Shown here piece after piece: positions 26,179 through 39,427 of a stretch of DNA of 64,000 bases. A model generated the notes under the pieces. That model did not search any database, was not told the origin of the DNA, and worked only from the letters and a program-made list of their open reading frames with translations. The DNA is from Argentina anserina. Its lineage: Eukaryota > Streptophyta > Magnoliopsida > Rosales > Rosaceae. Position 1 is the stretch's first letter. Every line of letters starts with the position of its first letter. The position numbers and the translations under genes were made by a program. The stretch is from assembly GCF_933775445.1 (NCBI RefSeq), contig NC_065876.1, forward strand, positions 22,010,001 to 22,074,000, in the 5' to 3' direction.

Positions 26179-28260
26179 TCACATCCAGGTCAAACCCTTG
26201 AAGCTGCTACGATGTTCTTCAAAATTGGCTTGCAACTTATTTGCCTCTTCAATCTCTACTGCAGTTATTTTTGGAAACTCTCGGATTTGACACTTCTTCT
26301 GTTCTAGATCAGCAAGTCTTGCATCGTGAAGAAAAAAGTCTACATCTAGCGAGTCCAACGTCTGCTCCAGCTTCTGTTGTTCTTTCTTCAAGTTCTCAAG
26401 GGACTCAAGTGTAGACTGACGCTGATCAAAACTATTTTGTCGAATTTCTTGGGCTGTCGTGATTTCAGACTCTGTCTCTGCCAATTTTTGGGCGCTTGTG
26501 CCCATGGCACATTTGTGAGCACATGCAAGCCTTGCCGAGTCATATAGGGTAGCGCTTGTCATCAACTGCTCCAATTTGTTTTTTATTGTTGATGGGTCGA
26601 CTCCATATTTTCCAAGTTCATTCGTCAACATATCAAGCTCATTCCTCACCGCAATAATCATCTTCAGAGAATACGTCGCTATCACGCCTTCTATCTTTGC
26701 ACAAACTTCCGTAGCTGCTCGCATGCGGATATCGCGGAGCCATTGACTTGTATCCACTACCTCAATATCGCACACAGAAACTTCAGGAAATATTGCTTTT
26801 TCTGAAGGCTTTGTACTTCCCGTCGCCATAGAAAAACCTGTGTATATGAGAATGAAAATGAGCATAAATTATTGAAGAAATACGGGAAAATAATATATAA
26901 ACAAATTCGCGTGTACCTCTCTGGTCAACTGGCTGTGGTTCACTCTCCTTTCGACGTATGTCCTTTTCTGGGAAAATGTTAGCTGCACACTCCTCAAAAG
27001 GAAATTGAACGCCGTCACCTGAGCAGACTTCATCAAAATAACCGATATCTTCAAGCTCGGAGGAACAAAATTGGATCAGGTAGCAATAAGTGAACTGTTG
27101 AATATGATACATAGCTAAAAGGGACGAGCACAAAAGCAAATACAACAAAGTGAATACCTCAACATGCGCAGACACGAGTTTTGAAGGACCAGGAACATCC
27201 CCAAGAAAGTTGCCGCCAAGATCAAAGTCGGCATTAGGATTGAAGTAAATAGGTCCGAGATCATCGTCACCCCTCTTTCGACGTTTGAAGTGCACGTCAC
27301 TATGGGTACTACTGCTGCTTCTACTATGCCTTCTGGATGTAGCAACCTTCTCCTTCGACTTGGGACGGAAATATGCTGAATCTCCGATTCCTTCCAAAAC
27401 TGGAGGAGGTGGATCTGATAGTTATCAACCGGGGGCAAAGCTTTTGGAGAGGAGTTGTCGCACGGTCGTCTTCTTTAGATTTTGGAGGCTCTTGTTGTGG
27501 CAAATTTACAATGGTTATTTTCATAGGCCTCTTCAACGCAGAGTGATGAACTTTGGACCACCATTCGATGTAGTCCTGAGTAACCATAAACTTGGTGATG
27601 TCACTTTTCATAGGCAAAATTACCTCACCTTTTGTGCCAAGCTTTGTCAAGCTATCCCAAAACGAGTATGTCAGAGTCAAAGGTATGGGTCGACTATCTC
27701 TTTGGAAATCTCCGGGAACACCCTGAACATATCCGAATTGTCGACTGAATCGCTGAGGGTTATAGGGTTCGACTACTCGCCAACTATCTTGCCGTAGGGA
27801 CACAAATCCGGAGCGAAGGCTAATGAGATAGGCGGAATCTGAAGGAAGGGCTCCGTGGGTATCGACGATCAGTTTGCGCGCACTTGAAACTTTGACAAAT
27901 CGTCCCATTCGAACATTATCACAAGCGGTAAACAAGGCACGGGCCCGTTCATCATCAAAATTTCTTGCCGACAATTCCCCTGAAATATGAACCATTAAAG
28001 GCTTGAAGTTTTCTTGATGTCAAGAGAAGAAATGGGTGCTGAAATACTCGCCCAACTACCCATACAAGTAATGAAAAGGGAGCACAGTTGGACAGCTTCC
28101 CGGATCACTCGAGACGGATATGGCATTTAAACCCTGATATATATTCGCCAATACGGGAACTGCCAGACAGTATTGTTGACCTCGCGCCATTCTGTGAGCG
28201 ATCTTAAAAACTCCCGGACGAATAAAACCTAGATCACTCTTCGAGAATACGAATAAACAA
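26179..28260 (-). pseudogene. Antisense plant-mobile-domain-like gene inside the Gypsy element, with two introns
   Basis: Read on the minus strand from about 28260 down to the stop at 26179. The N-terminal part (about 28250-27480) resembles the plant mobile domain (aminotransferase-like family) found in some plant transposons and in MAIN/MAIL1; key pieces are HYLYG, ENFKPLM and FSRQFGYVQGVPGDF. It carries in-frame stops at 28056-28058 and 28020-28022 and a frame break near 27400. The C-terminal part is intact: exon to 27158, intron 27056-27157, exon 26917-27055 (139 nt), intron 26838-26916, last exon 26837-26179. Splicing keeps one frame into a Glu/Lys-rich coiled-coil tail. Family assignment is from memory of the motifs; no function is established. 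Antisense extra ORFs are known in some Tat-lineage elements. Confidence 0.7.
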
Positions 28261-28484
28261 AGCCATCACACATAAAAGGCAGAGAGGTAAACAGATTACA
28301 TGCTTGCTTCTTCTATGCCTAAGTCCTCGAATGGTAAAAGATCTTCTGGAGTTCGCCTGCGAATCCCCGGAATGACGCCCGATGGATCGTGAGTATTAGT
28401 GGGCGCGTCCCTCTTATTTCGTGCATTCTTGGTAGGAGACCTCTTGTATCTCATCTCGCCTTTGTACCAATACCGTATCCATGA

Positions 28485-28496
28485 AGTGGGGGCATT
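28485..28496 (+). other. Polypurine tract of Gypsy element
   Basis: 'gaagtgggggcatt' directly precedes the 3' LTR at 28497. It is the expected plus-strand DNA primer site. Confidence 0.85.
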
Positions 28497-29456
28497 TGTA
28501 GACACATGAAATTTAATGAAGTAAATTATCTTCGTTAAATGATTAAATCGACCAAGAACCCGACAAAATTACACACGTGGCCTAAAAGTTAACAAAGTTG
28601 GTGCGGATCCAAATAAAACTCGTGTCAGCACATAAATGGATGATCGTAATCAAAGCTACGTGATTTCGAAAATTGAATGTCATTAACGATTCGAAATGGT
28701 AATTGAACATTTGATTAAATTAATAAATTCTTTAACGGCTATAATTAAATCAATTATATTCTGTTTAATTTAGTTATGAAAATGACTAATTTTGAATTAA
28801 TCAGAAAATACATATTGATTTAATTATACAATTAAAGAAATTTATTATTTTAGTGTCATTAAAATATTCTACAAAATAGAAACCTTGACACTATTAATAC
28901 CCCTTTCAACATGAAGAGAGGGGGATTTTAGACTTGAGAAGAAGAGACAAAATCACTTGAGCAAGATCACTTTCGACAAATCCTGAAATCTCTCAAGTCT
29001 ACGAAGATCATCAAGTCCACGAAGATCATCAAATCCACGAAGAATCGTCAAGCCACCAAATCATTCGTTCTTCATCAAATCCAAATCCAAACTCAAGTCC
29101 ACGAAGAATCATCAAGCGGCCAAATCGCTCGTTCTTCATCAAATCCAAATCCAAACTCAAGTCCACGAAGAATCATCAAGCGGACAAATCGCTCGTTCTT
29201 CATCAAACCCAAATCCAAACTCAAGTCCACGAAGAATCATTAAGCGGCCAAATCGCTCGTTCTTCATCAAATCTAAATCCAAGTCAAACTCAAATTCTCA
29301 AGATCAAGTGCACGTCACCCTTGAGCCAAGTCATATACGGAAATAGAATCAAAAGAGTTCACAAAGATTGTAAACCCGCGCTTGATATTCAATAAATCAC
29401 ATTTTATTTGTACACGTGTCTGCATTCTTGTTTGGTTTTCAGATTCGCGCTTTACA
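28497..29456 (+). repeat. 3' LTR of Gypsy element
   Basis: A 960-bp partner of 18073-19055. It has one fewer full copy of the 64-bp unit (phases at 29094, 29158, 29222). It keeps about 22 bp around 28800-28825 that the 5' LTR lacks. It also has scattered substitutions, by eye a few percent, so the insertion is clearly older than the Copia element. Confidence 0.95.
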
Positions 29457-30060
29457 GAGGGTTTTGCCGGAAGACGAACAATCGGGAAATACATAAAACA
29501 TGATGAGGGTGGCGGTAGTTGTGATGCTAGATGGATGACGAGTAAAAGGGGGCAACGGGGTTTGGGTGCAGAAGAGAAGATTTGGGTGATGAAAGGGTAT
29601 TGAATTTGGAGTTGAAGCCTTGTAGACCGCGACCTCCCGACCTCCATCTCGGCGTCGTACATTTCTGGTCTCGTCGCTCTTGTCTTCGTCTTATTGGAGT
29701 TGCAGGTTTTATCAGAGTTTTTGTAAGCATCATGGGTCGGCAGAGCACTAAAGTGGTTGTGGTGCTTTGTACATAGTAGCATCAAAGGAGGTACGTGGTG
29801 TGCTGCTTTGTTAGTCAATCTACCCAGCATAGTCAATTTACTTAAATCATTCATATGTTGTCCTCTTTTTTGTCGGTTACAATGGCTACAATATTTTGTT
29901 CTCTAGAACATATTCTCTAAAAAGGGAAATATATATATATATATATACAAAAACATTATAATAATCTACAATTTAAAAGTTGTGGATTTTATATGTTGTA
30001 CTATATTATTTTAATTCTAATAATAAATATTTTTTTAAATAAAATAAAATGACGTGTAAT
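29457..30060. other. Right flank of Gypsy insertion, no recognised gene
   Basis: Starts with the right target duplication 'gaggg'. The next 400 bp is GC-richer than its surroundings and has open stretches on both strands, but no domain is recognised. An (AT)n run at 29931-29946 leads into the AT-rich repeat field. Confidence 0.5.
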
Positions 30061-33000
30061 ACCTTGTGTGGCGGCCCATAATTTTCAACCACCGCTACAG
30101 TACCATATACCTATGCTCAGTATTTCAAGATTTTATTTTCTCAGTATAATTAATTTATAAGCAAATACAATTGTATATCTTAATATAAAGGTTCTACAAC
30201 ATTACTATGCACGTTGTAATTCACGTGACTAAAATTAAAAAAAATAAAATCTCGACAATCGGATGTGATTTTCGCACTAAATATGGATAAAATATAAAAT
30301 TTAACAATTTTTTTAATCATTCGAGACTCGATATACGTTGTTCACCCTAATTAGCACACTATCTATCTTCTTAAGGACAGTAGTAACATGTGGTTAAATT
30401 ATTTTTACATTTTTAAATCAGCAGATAGAGCGGGTTATTTGGAGACTATGATAATTTTAGAGGATTTTTCGAGCATCGGAGCTATTTTTAAAGAATATTT
30501 GAAGATTTCTTATCATTTTAAATTAAATAAAAAAAATAAAAATGACATTTGGCGCAATAATGGCGGCCCATTTGTCTTTTAAATGATTTAACAACTTCAA
30601 AAATACTTTTAAAACATCTATACTGACTGAACAATTTCGCAAAAATTACAACAATCTCGTAATGATGCGCCCTATGTAATCATAATTTTTTTTTAGATTG
30701 TCATATTCAAATACAAAGCTGCTATTAGGAATGCATAAGGTATAAAAAAGTTAATGGTATGGATCGAGACTCAAAAATTACTGACAATTAATGAAATTTT
30801 AACCACGGCCATAATACACTACAATAATGATATTCCTACGGTCAGTTTTTGTAAATTTTATTCTCTCATCGTAGTTAGTTTACAAACGAATACATTTACA
30901 TATAACCTAGTACAAACGTTATACCATGTTACTAGACACGTTATAAATTCACCTCGATAAATTTCACAAAATGAAAATACAATCATTGGATGTGATTGCC
31001 ACACTAAAATATGGATATAGTACGAAATTCAATATATTTTGTAATCGTTTGGGTCCCTATCTACGCGGTCAACCCTAATTCGCACACTACATCCCTAAAG
31101 GCAGCCATATTATGTGGTTAAAATTATTTTAAAGTTTTAACATGAGTGTATAGAGCGGAATATTAAGAGACTATGGAAATTTTCAGAGAATATTTCGAGT
31201 ATCAGAGCTATTTTTAAAGAATATTTGAAGATTTTATTTAGGTAAAAAAAATTAAAAGACACGTGGCACAATTTTGGCTGTTCAATTGTCTTTTAAATGA
31301 TTTGGCAACTTCAAAATTCTTTTAAAATAGATACGGTAACCGATTTTTAAAAAACAAAATTACAACAATCTCCTACTAATGTGTCCAATAAGGATATAAT
31401 TTTTTTAATTGTTATATTCAATTAACAAAACCGTTGTTAATAATGTATACGATAGAGACAATTAATCATATGGATTGAGACTCAACATTACTAAAAATTA
31501 ATGAATTTTCAAAAACGGCCATAGTACACTACAATAATGATATCCTACGATCAGTTTTTGTAAATTTTATTCTCTCAACAATGTTAGTTTACAAACGAAT
31601 ATATTTACATATAACCTAGTACAAACGTTATATCACACTACTAGGCACGTTGTAATTCACCTAGATAAAATTCACAAAATCAAATTCCAACCATTGGATG
31701 TGATTTCCGCACTAAAATATGGTTATGGTACAAAATTCAATAAATTTAGTAATAGTTCGGGTCTTGATCTACGCGGTCAACTCTAATTAGCACACTACAT
31801 CCTCACTACATCCCTAAGAACAGCCATACCGTATGGTTAAACGTATTTTAAAATTTTTACATGGGTGGATATAGAGGAATATTATCAGATTCTGGTAATT
31901 TTCAGAGTATTTTTCGAGCATTAGAAATATTTTTAAAGAATATTTGAAATTTCAGATCATTTTTAATTAGGTAAAATATGAAAATGACACGTGGCACAAT
32001 TTTGGCGGCCCTTTTTTTATTTTAAATGATTTAGCAACTTCGAAAATTCTCTAAAAATAGCTACGGTGACCGAATAATTTTGTAAAAATTACAACAATCG
32101 CCTACTAATGTGCCGTATCTAATCATATATATGTTTTTAGATTGTTATATTCAAATAACAAAGCCGCTGTTAAGAATGTATAAGGTAGAAAGAGTTAATC
32201 ATATGGATCGAGACTCAAACATTACTGAAAATTAAATAAATTTTTTACCACGGCTATAGTACACAACAAGAATGTTATCCTACGGTCAATTTTTGTAAAT
32301 TTTATTCTCTCAGCATAGTTAATTTATAAACGAATACATTTATATATAACCTAGTACAAATGTTATATCACATTACTAGGTACGTTATAATTCAGTTGGA
32401 TAAAATTCACAAAGTGAAAATTTTGACCATTAGATGTGATCGCCGCACTAAAATATGGATGTGATACGAAATCAATAGATTTCGTAATCGTTCAGATCTC
32501 AATTTTGTTAATTTGGGTTGATGGGGTAGATTAAGACACAAACGAAAATGAAAATTAGTGAATTTCATACCATAGCCATATTTAAGTGTGGTGATCATAT
32601 CCAGTGGTTGAAATTTCATTTTGTAAATTTTAGTCACGTGAATCACAACGTGCCTAGTGATGTTGCATATCACTTGTATTAGGTTATATGCAAAGGTATT
32701 CGTTTATAAACTAACTATACTGTGAGAATAAAATTTGGAAAAACTGAACGTAGGATATTGTCACTATAGTACATTATAGCCGTGGTTGAAAATTCATTAA
32801 TTTTCGGTATTGTTCGTGTCTCGATCCACATGATTAATACTTTCCACCTCATATACTCATAAGAGTGGTTGTGTTACCCGAATATGATTATCCAAAATTT
32901 TTTTATATGGGTAGATAAAGTGTATCAATATGAGAGTATAATAATTTTCCCATAATTTTTTTAGGCACTATAGCTATTTTTAAATAATTTTTTTAATTGA

Positions 33001-33770
33001 TAAATCATCTAAAAGATAAATGGGCGGCTAGAATTGCGCCATGTGTTTATTTTATTTTTTTATTTAAGTTTAAATGATCTGAAACCTTCTAAAGAGTAAA
33101 AACAAATAGTTCTGATGCTCAAAACCTTCTCCGAAAACTACCCAATCTTAGGATTGTCCACTATATCAACTTGTATACAAATTTTGAAATAAATTTATCC
33201 GAGCATATGGCTGCCTATAGGAAGGTATTGTGTTAACTTGGGTTGATCGTGTAGATCGAGATACGAATAAAAACGAAAATTAGTGAATTTCGTACCATAG
33301 CCACATTTTAGTGCCGCGATCACATCCAATAGTCAAAATTTTATTCACGTAAATCATTGCATGCGTAGTAATATGGATAATATTTGTATTAGGTTATATG
33401 TAAATATATTTGTTTATAAACTGATTATACTGTGAGAATAAAATTTAGAAGAATCGACTGTATGATATCGTCGCTATAGTGTATTTTAGTCATGGTTGAA
33501 AATTCACTAATTTTTAGTAATGTTCGAGTCTCAATTCACACAGTCATCTCTTTATGTTTCATACCTTTTTATGTGTCATCCAACGGTCAAATTTTAATTT
33601 TACCAAATCTAGACGCTCGAATCATAACGAAGCTACTAAAGTTGGTATAACTTGTTTATCATGTTTTATGCAAGTGTGTAAGTTTCTCAATCAACTATAC
33701 TGAGGGAATGAAATTTTGAAAAATCGACTATATGATGTTAGCACGGCAGTGAAAATATATATGTTGTACA
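30060..33770. repeat. Direct then inverted repeats of about 0.72 kb
   Basis: A unit marked by 'ttctctcagcatagttagttta' or variants occurs on the plus strand at 30138, 30861, 31570 and 32304 (spacing 723, 709, 734). The same unit is inverted at 32707 and 33421 (spacing 714), with a shortened inverted piece near 33701. The centre of symmetry is near 32517. Each unit also contains 'accattggatgtgat', 'taacctagtacaaacgtta' and a region ending in 'ggatcgagactcaa'. No ORF of note. Copies differ by many substitutions, so the array is old. Confidence 0.88.
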
Positions 33771-35374
33771 ACTTTTACGTATTTCTATTAAGTTTTGGAT
33801 TCTAGTTACACATCCATAATTGCTATCTAAACATTTATCATCATTTTTTTCCTGAATTTTATTTACCTCTTTAATTTCTATCAGGTCCTTCTACTTTGCC
33901 TCATTTTCTTATGTTTCAATCTAAAAATGTATTGATTCAATATTTTTTCTCATTTTATTATGTCCAAAACTGAGATATAATAACTTCAAATTAAAAACAA
34001 CTATCTCATATGGGTCAATTAATACATATTGGTTTCATAAAATTAGTTAACAATATTTTTTTAACACAATAGAAAAATTAGAAATAAGATTTTTGACCTG
34101 ACACTCTACAATTCTACTAAAAAAATGTTAAATTGAATTTGATTCAACTTCGAAAATATAATATGCTTCAATGAAAAATAGAAGTCTGTTGTAGATTGAA
34201 GAGATGAAGCCGTAAATGTGAGAGCTTTAAAAAAAAGGTGAGAGTTTATAGAAAGAGTAAAATAGGATTTAAATAATTAATGAGATATAGATAACAAATA
34301 TAGAGGTGTATCTAAAATCACCCTTCTCGATTCACTCATAACTTTGTATCTCATTTTATGTCTTTATGGGTAGCAATAGTTACTTAAATATCTTTACGTA
34401 AGTGGATAGAGGGCATTAATGTGGCATTACAAAAAAAATTCAGGAAAATTTTCGTGCATCATAGCTATTTATAAGTGTTTTTTTTAAGTTTAGAAATAAC
34501 TAAAAAAATGTTTTATGTGGCCAGCACCAAATCATGTGGTGATTTTCTTGCTTTTTATGATTGAAAACGTCTATAACTCTTAAAAATCTTTAAAGGTTGC
34601 TTAAACAATTTACCAAATATTGTTGCACCACTATGTTTTTGATACAACCAATGTGCTTTAATTTCCCCTGCGTGTTAGGAAAAAAATGATAAGATTTCTG
34701 GAAAGTCTTTAATGGAATGCGCATGTGGCGCAATGATCGCCACTGATTTCGATAAATGAGTGTTTACTTTTTAAATATTCAAAGTTTTTTTTTGTTACAA
34801 TATATTTAAAGCTTTTTTTAATTCATTTATGAAGTTACAATGTCTCTTTTTGAAAAAAGTTATTTTTATTTGCTATTTGCCCCTTGCAACCCTGAAATAT
34901 AAGAATCTTGCCATTTCTTCAACCTCTGTTGAAGGACAAAAGCTGCCCGGCAAACTATTCCATATAAGTTTCTAGAAAAGTTGGGGTAGGGCAACTGCAC
35001 AAAGTCTCCATAACATGAATCCGCTCCATAAACAATACCGATGTCTTTATCTCACCCTAGCAGAAAAGCATAAGAAACAAATCGTCTGTAAATTAATTGG
35101 AAACAGTTTCCCGATGTAGGTGTTACCGAATTCGCGAAGAGAGTCCTTTAGATGGAGTTGCATAAGGCTTCTAGTTCTTATGGAAAGCCGATCATCCCAC
35201 GTCAAGTACTTTCCCTCCTTCAGAAGCTCCTATTCTTCAGACGACATTTCTCACCCAAAAAAGAAAAGAAAAAAAGTATAGAGCCTTGCTTTCTCACTTT
35301 ACTTGGTTCCTCGCCATAGCAAATCCCATATCCGATCCAAAATTGGCTAATCAAATTTGGTCTCTATGGAATAT
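33771..35374. other. AT-rich sequence with one further degenerate repeat unit
   Basis: About 34370-34780 resembles the middle of the preceding repeat unit ('ggaaaattttcgtgcatcat' against 'agcatcggagctat'-type sequence). The rest is AT-rich and noncoding as far as I can see. Confidence 0.5.
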
Positions 35375-37241
35375 GGTTGCGTTTGGGGAGGCTTTTTAGC
35401 TCTCCCGCTTATAAGCAATGACACATGAAGTGTTTGGTAAACACAACACCAGCCCGCTTTTTTAAGAAGCCCTGGCTTTTTTAGCCGAAAAGCAGAAGGA
35501 GGGAGGTACCTCCTTTTAGAAGTCGGAAGCCGCTTCGCAACTGTAGCGGTGTCTACTGTAGATTAATGAAACTTTAATAATACCAGCGATTGTCCTCCTT
35601 TCCTTCAACAATTTACCCACTACATCCACGCAAGCTCTCTTCAATCTACACGATGTTTCAGTTCTTCTCTTCGTCCTCTAGCTTCAATTCAAAGGTACCC
35701 ATCGATCTCTCTAAGTAATAATGATGAATCACAACATAGATTAAACTCCCCAATCAAAATAAGTGGGATACCATGAATAAGGATCGATATGAATGCATAT
35801 GATAGTGAAGCCCCTAAGGAGTAGATCATCGAATTATCAATTGGGTTCGGTGTCGAAATTGTTTAGGCTATCACAGGTTTGGATGCCAGAAACATTCAAT
35901 TTGCTGCTATCTTTGTTTGAGTTCTATTACATGTTAAAGCTGCGATTAATTATTTGAATATGTTTATGTCTCATTTGAATTGGAACCTTTAATGGGAGGC
36001 TTTGCAAGATATTTTTGAAACGGTGGTGAGTGTAACTTCATTCTCTAATTTAAAATTGTTTTGTTCTCTTCATGTTTATGTGAAGAATGAAGAGGAAGTT
36101 TGTGTTGGTTAAATCGGTAAATTTGTTTTTATTCTTATGAATTATACTTGACTTCTGCTATTAATTATATGTTTGGTTTATCATAAGACAAGTCGATTGT
36201 GTAGCCAATACCAAATGAACAACATGTTGAAGCCTAGAGGGTAGAGCAAGGGTTGGGGGATATTTGAAGTGTCTGTTCAGTTTGGAGTTTCTTTGAAATT
36301 GATGAATAATTGGGTTCAATTGCTCTGGATTTTAAGGATGTGATCTGGCATTGAAGTTTATGGACTAGTTTGATGGCAATTGAATATACTTTTGCTGTAA
36401 ATACTTCCTTTCTGTTAGTTATCGAGAAGATTTGATGATCTTCTCATGTGTTTTTGGAGAGATTGGCAAAGTTACAGATGATGAGCCGCAATTAGAGGCT
36501 AAATGTTGTCAATATTAATGAACCGAAGCTTGGACATTTTCGAAGGGAGTTTATTTTGTCAGAGAGATTGAATGCATTTCTGCTGAAGCATCCTGGCATT
36601 TTTTTTGTTTGGTACATGTATCAGATACATACTGTCATTCTTAGAGAAGGCTATAATGGGCAAGAACTGATTCATAAGGATCACTTGTTGTTGTAAAAGG
36701 AGAAGTTTGGGGAACTTATGCAGGATGGGCTGCATGAATATGATCGCAGGCGCCATTTAGTAAATTCAGAAGAAGAAAACACAGAAAAACAAAGGAATAA
36801 TTTTGAGATGGATTCAGAAGTACTTCATGTTCATGATGTACAACTACTACACTGATAAATGCTTCACACAAGGTTTTCTTGCCGAGTGTGTAACTGAACT
36901 TTCCAAAAAATGCTTGATTAAACTCATACAAAGTGTCAAGAAGGATATGTGTAGTACTTGTTTTGATAGATTGAATGTTTGATTAAACTTGCTCACCATA
37001 AAAAGAGTAAAAGAGCATTTAAATTAAAAAGAATCATATTATGTCCAAATTGGTCATATTATAAATTAAAAGAACAAGCCACTTTTAAGTTACCAAACAC
37101 TTTATCACTGTTTTTGCCATTGACAGCACTAAAAAAAGCCAGTTTACCAAACACTCAGCTATTTTGCTTTTCAGCTACTTATTTTTAAAAATAAGTAGAA
37201 GCTAGCTTTTCTGAAAAGCCCAGCTGCACCAAACACACCCA
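35375..37241. mobile_element. Possible decayed DNA transposon with imperfect terminal inverted repeats
   Basis: The left end begins GGTTGCGTTTGGGGAGGC and the right end, read inward on the minus strand, begins TGGGTGTGTTTGGTGCAGC then GGGCTTTTCAG. Both ends also carry an internal 'gtgtttggtaaac' motif in opposite orientation. 'GTGTTTGG' ends are typical of plant PIF/Harbinger and hAT elements. A 3-bp 'tat' flanks both sides, but that is weak evidence. No transposase is readable, so this would be non-autonomous or heavily decayed. Confidence 0.4.
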
Positions 37242-38923
37242 TATATTGGCTTTTTTTTAGTAGAAAAAAGGATTATGGAGTGGTGGGTATAATACATTTT
37301 CTCAGACGGAAGACAGAGATCAATAAATTACCCATTTGTGTTTTCATCTCCGACAAAACCGAACAACAACCATAATTTCAAGCATGGCGCGTGGGTGTGC
37401 AACCAACCCGTGTACTAAATAAGCTCTCGCTACTAAGCTAGCCACTTCTTTCAAGTCGAGAACAGATCGAAGTGACACAAGCGATATCGATATATTCTCC
37501 TCCCAACAAAGAGGTTTGGTTATATATGTAGTTATGCACTCATGTTAGTTCACTTTTCAGGGCAGGAGCCCTGAGATTTTCGGGGCTATAGGCGGAGCAA
37601 AAAGATTGAGAATTGAAACATAGTTTTAATGTTTCCTTACCTTTTAATGTAATCACAAATTTTTTTTTCGAAAGCAGCATAATTTGCAAACTGAGAAGAA
37701 TTTTTGAATTATAATTTGTAGACAAGATTTACCCATCAGTTAAATTTAATAGTCTTTTCTAACAAAAAAGAGAAAAACAACAAAGGAGGAGCCTCCTAAC
37801 ACAATTGTTAGGGAATAAATCAAATTGAATAGTTGAATTAAAATTGTTCTTTCTTTATTGACCAATTCTCATGTATGCTGGAAACTAAAAAAGAAAAAAT
37901 ATTGATATTTCATGGAGGAGCAAATGACAAATAATTACAATAATAGGAGCACTTTGTGTGACGTTCTTAACATGATTTTATGCTAAATGTGTTTTTGAGT
38001 TCAAACATGTAATTGTTACATGCTAGGATTGTTTTGTGTGAAAGTTTGCTAAAGCGAAGTCGACCATGTAAATAATAGTTTATGATTTATTTTTATGTAG
38101 TAGTTAAATAATCAAATCTTAAACCCTCCTTATTCGTTAACATGATGAGTTTTGAGTACCCTTCAATTCCCTGGACTGAACTATCATTACTTATCTTATA
38201 CTAATATGATCTTTTGCAGAGTTTATTATAGACGTCTTTGGACGGTCTATCAAATAAGATAAAAATAATTATAAATATAGCGACGAAATAAAAAGATCAA
38301 ATTATGACTGTATGAAACTGAAAAAAAATTAACTAGAACTTGCAAAGTCACAGCCATAAAAGAAAATTTAGAAAACCTAAAACTCCCTAGTTTATTTTAA
38401 CCTTATATATATATATATATACATAATATTTCTTTTTATCTAAAAAATATACATGACCTTTTTTTTTTTCAGGACCTACCTGGGTTGGGGCTCTAGGCGG
38501 CCGCCTACTAGGCCTTGCTTCGTGGGTAGAGCAGACCTTCAAAAACATGACAACCTCGATCAGTATATGAAACATCCATTTTCAATCATCAAAAGATATA
38601 TACACACTGACAAGGATATGAAAATCACCACATTAGAGTCTGTGGCGATTCTCCGACCTAGCTACCTCCATGCGTCTTAATTCTCTAAATACTAAAATGA
38701 ATTCGGCTTTTTTAGGGCTTGAACTGTCGGAATCAACACATTCTCTCATCTCTCAGTAACTTAATATTATCAAATAAAATTTTCGACATAAAAAGGAATA
38801 TTCCACGGCACCTCTACGTGCAGCATATCTGTATATGGTAGAATCACTAGAATGTAGATCCACAAATTCGTGCCACTTTTTTTTCCCGTATTGTGGTAGT
38901 CAACTGGTAGATTGAGTGATTAT
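37242..38923. other. Intergenic DNA without a recognised gene
   Basis: AT-rich, with a (TA)n run at 38404-38421 and a short GC-rich island near 38475-38535. All open frames are short and without family signatures. The last five bases, 38919-38923 'attat', are the left target duplication of the Copia element. Confidence 0.6.
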
Positions 38924-39427
38924 TGTTTGATCAATTTTGGACATATCACATATTATATGATTATCATGTTTAATGTCATAATCTATTTCTACATGGAAAC
39001 AAAGATAGTATCAAATCTAGTTCCTAATGATTTCGTGTATTATATCATTATGGTAAGGAATCCTAATTTAAGTCTAGAAGCAAGACTACAAATCAGTATT
39101 GAATCAGGAATCTAAATAAGATGACTTAACTTACAAGATGTCTTTAATGGAAGGACTCTTAAGGGTTAAAAATTCTCTATATATAGATGGTAAACGTCCA
39201 TGTTATCACTACGAGTTATTTGCGTGAGTTTCTGTCCATTGAGAAAGCAAAGAGTAGTGACTAACAGAAGACCTTGCCTAGCACCTTGTGACTTCGGATT
39301 AAGGCACAATGGATCACGGTGTCGTCGTTCATGAAGATGGTAAGTTAATCTCATTCACTAAGTTAACGATTAGTTGTTATGCATATGATCTTTGGTTTTG
39401 TACTCATATCATGTAATTTGATTTACA
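38924..39427 (+). repeat. 5' LTR of Copia element
   Basis: 504 bp, TGTTTGATC...TTTACA. 'ctctatatatagatgg' near 39174 is a likely TATA box. Downstream of it lies an ATG at 39309 followed by a strong splice donor (G|GTAAGT at 39340). Differences from the 3' LTR seen by eye: TGTTT/TGTTA, cgtgta/cgtata, taaaaat/taaagat, tccatg/tccttg. Confidence 0.97.

Larger units (their letters stand above)
18073..29456 (+). mobile_element. Complete but decayed Ty3/Gypsy LTR retrotransposon, probably Tat lineage
   Basis: The element is 11,384 bp, bounded by LTRs starting TGTAGACAC and ending in TACA, and flanked by the perfect 5-bp duplication 'gaggg' (18068-18072 and 29457-29461). Order: 5' LTR, primer-binding site, gag, protease, reverse transcriptase, partial RNase H, an inserted duplicate of its own 3' region, an integrase remnant, short repeats, an antisense gene, polypurine tract, 3' LTR. 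The Gypsy order (RT before integrase) is seen directly. Tat lineage is inferred from the gag type, the long 3' region and the antisense gene. Several frameshifts and nonsense codons mean it is not autonomous. Confidence 0.95.

Noticed and set aside
38475..38535. Short GC-rich island, considered as an RNA gene
   Set aside because: No tRNA cloverleaf, no snoRNA boxes and no internal promoter could be found.
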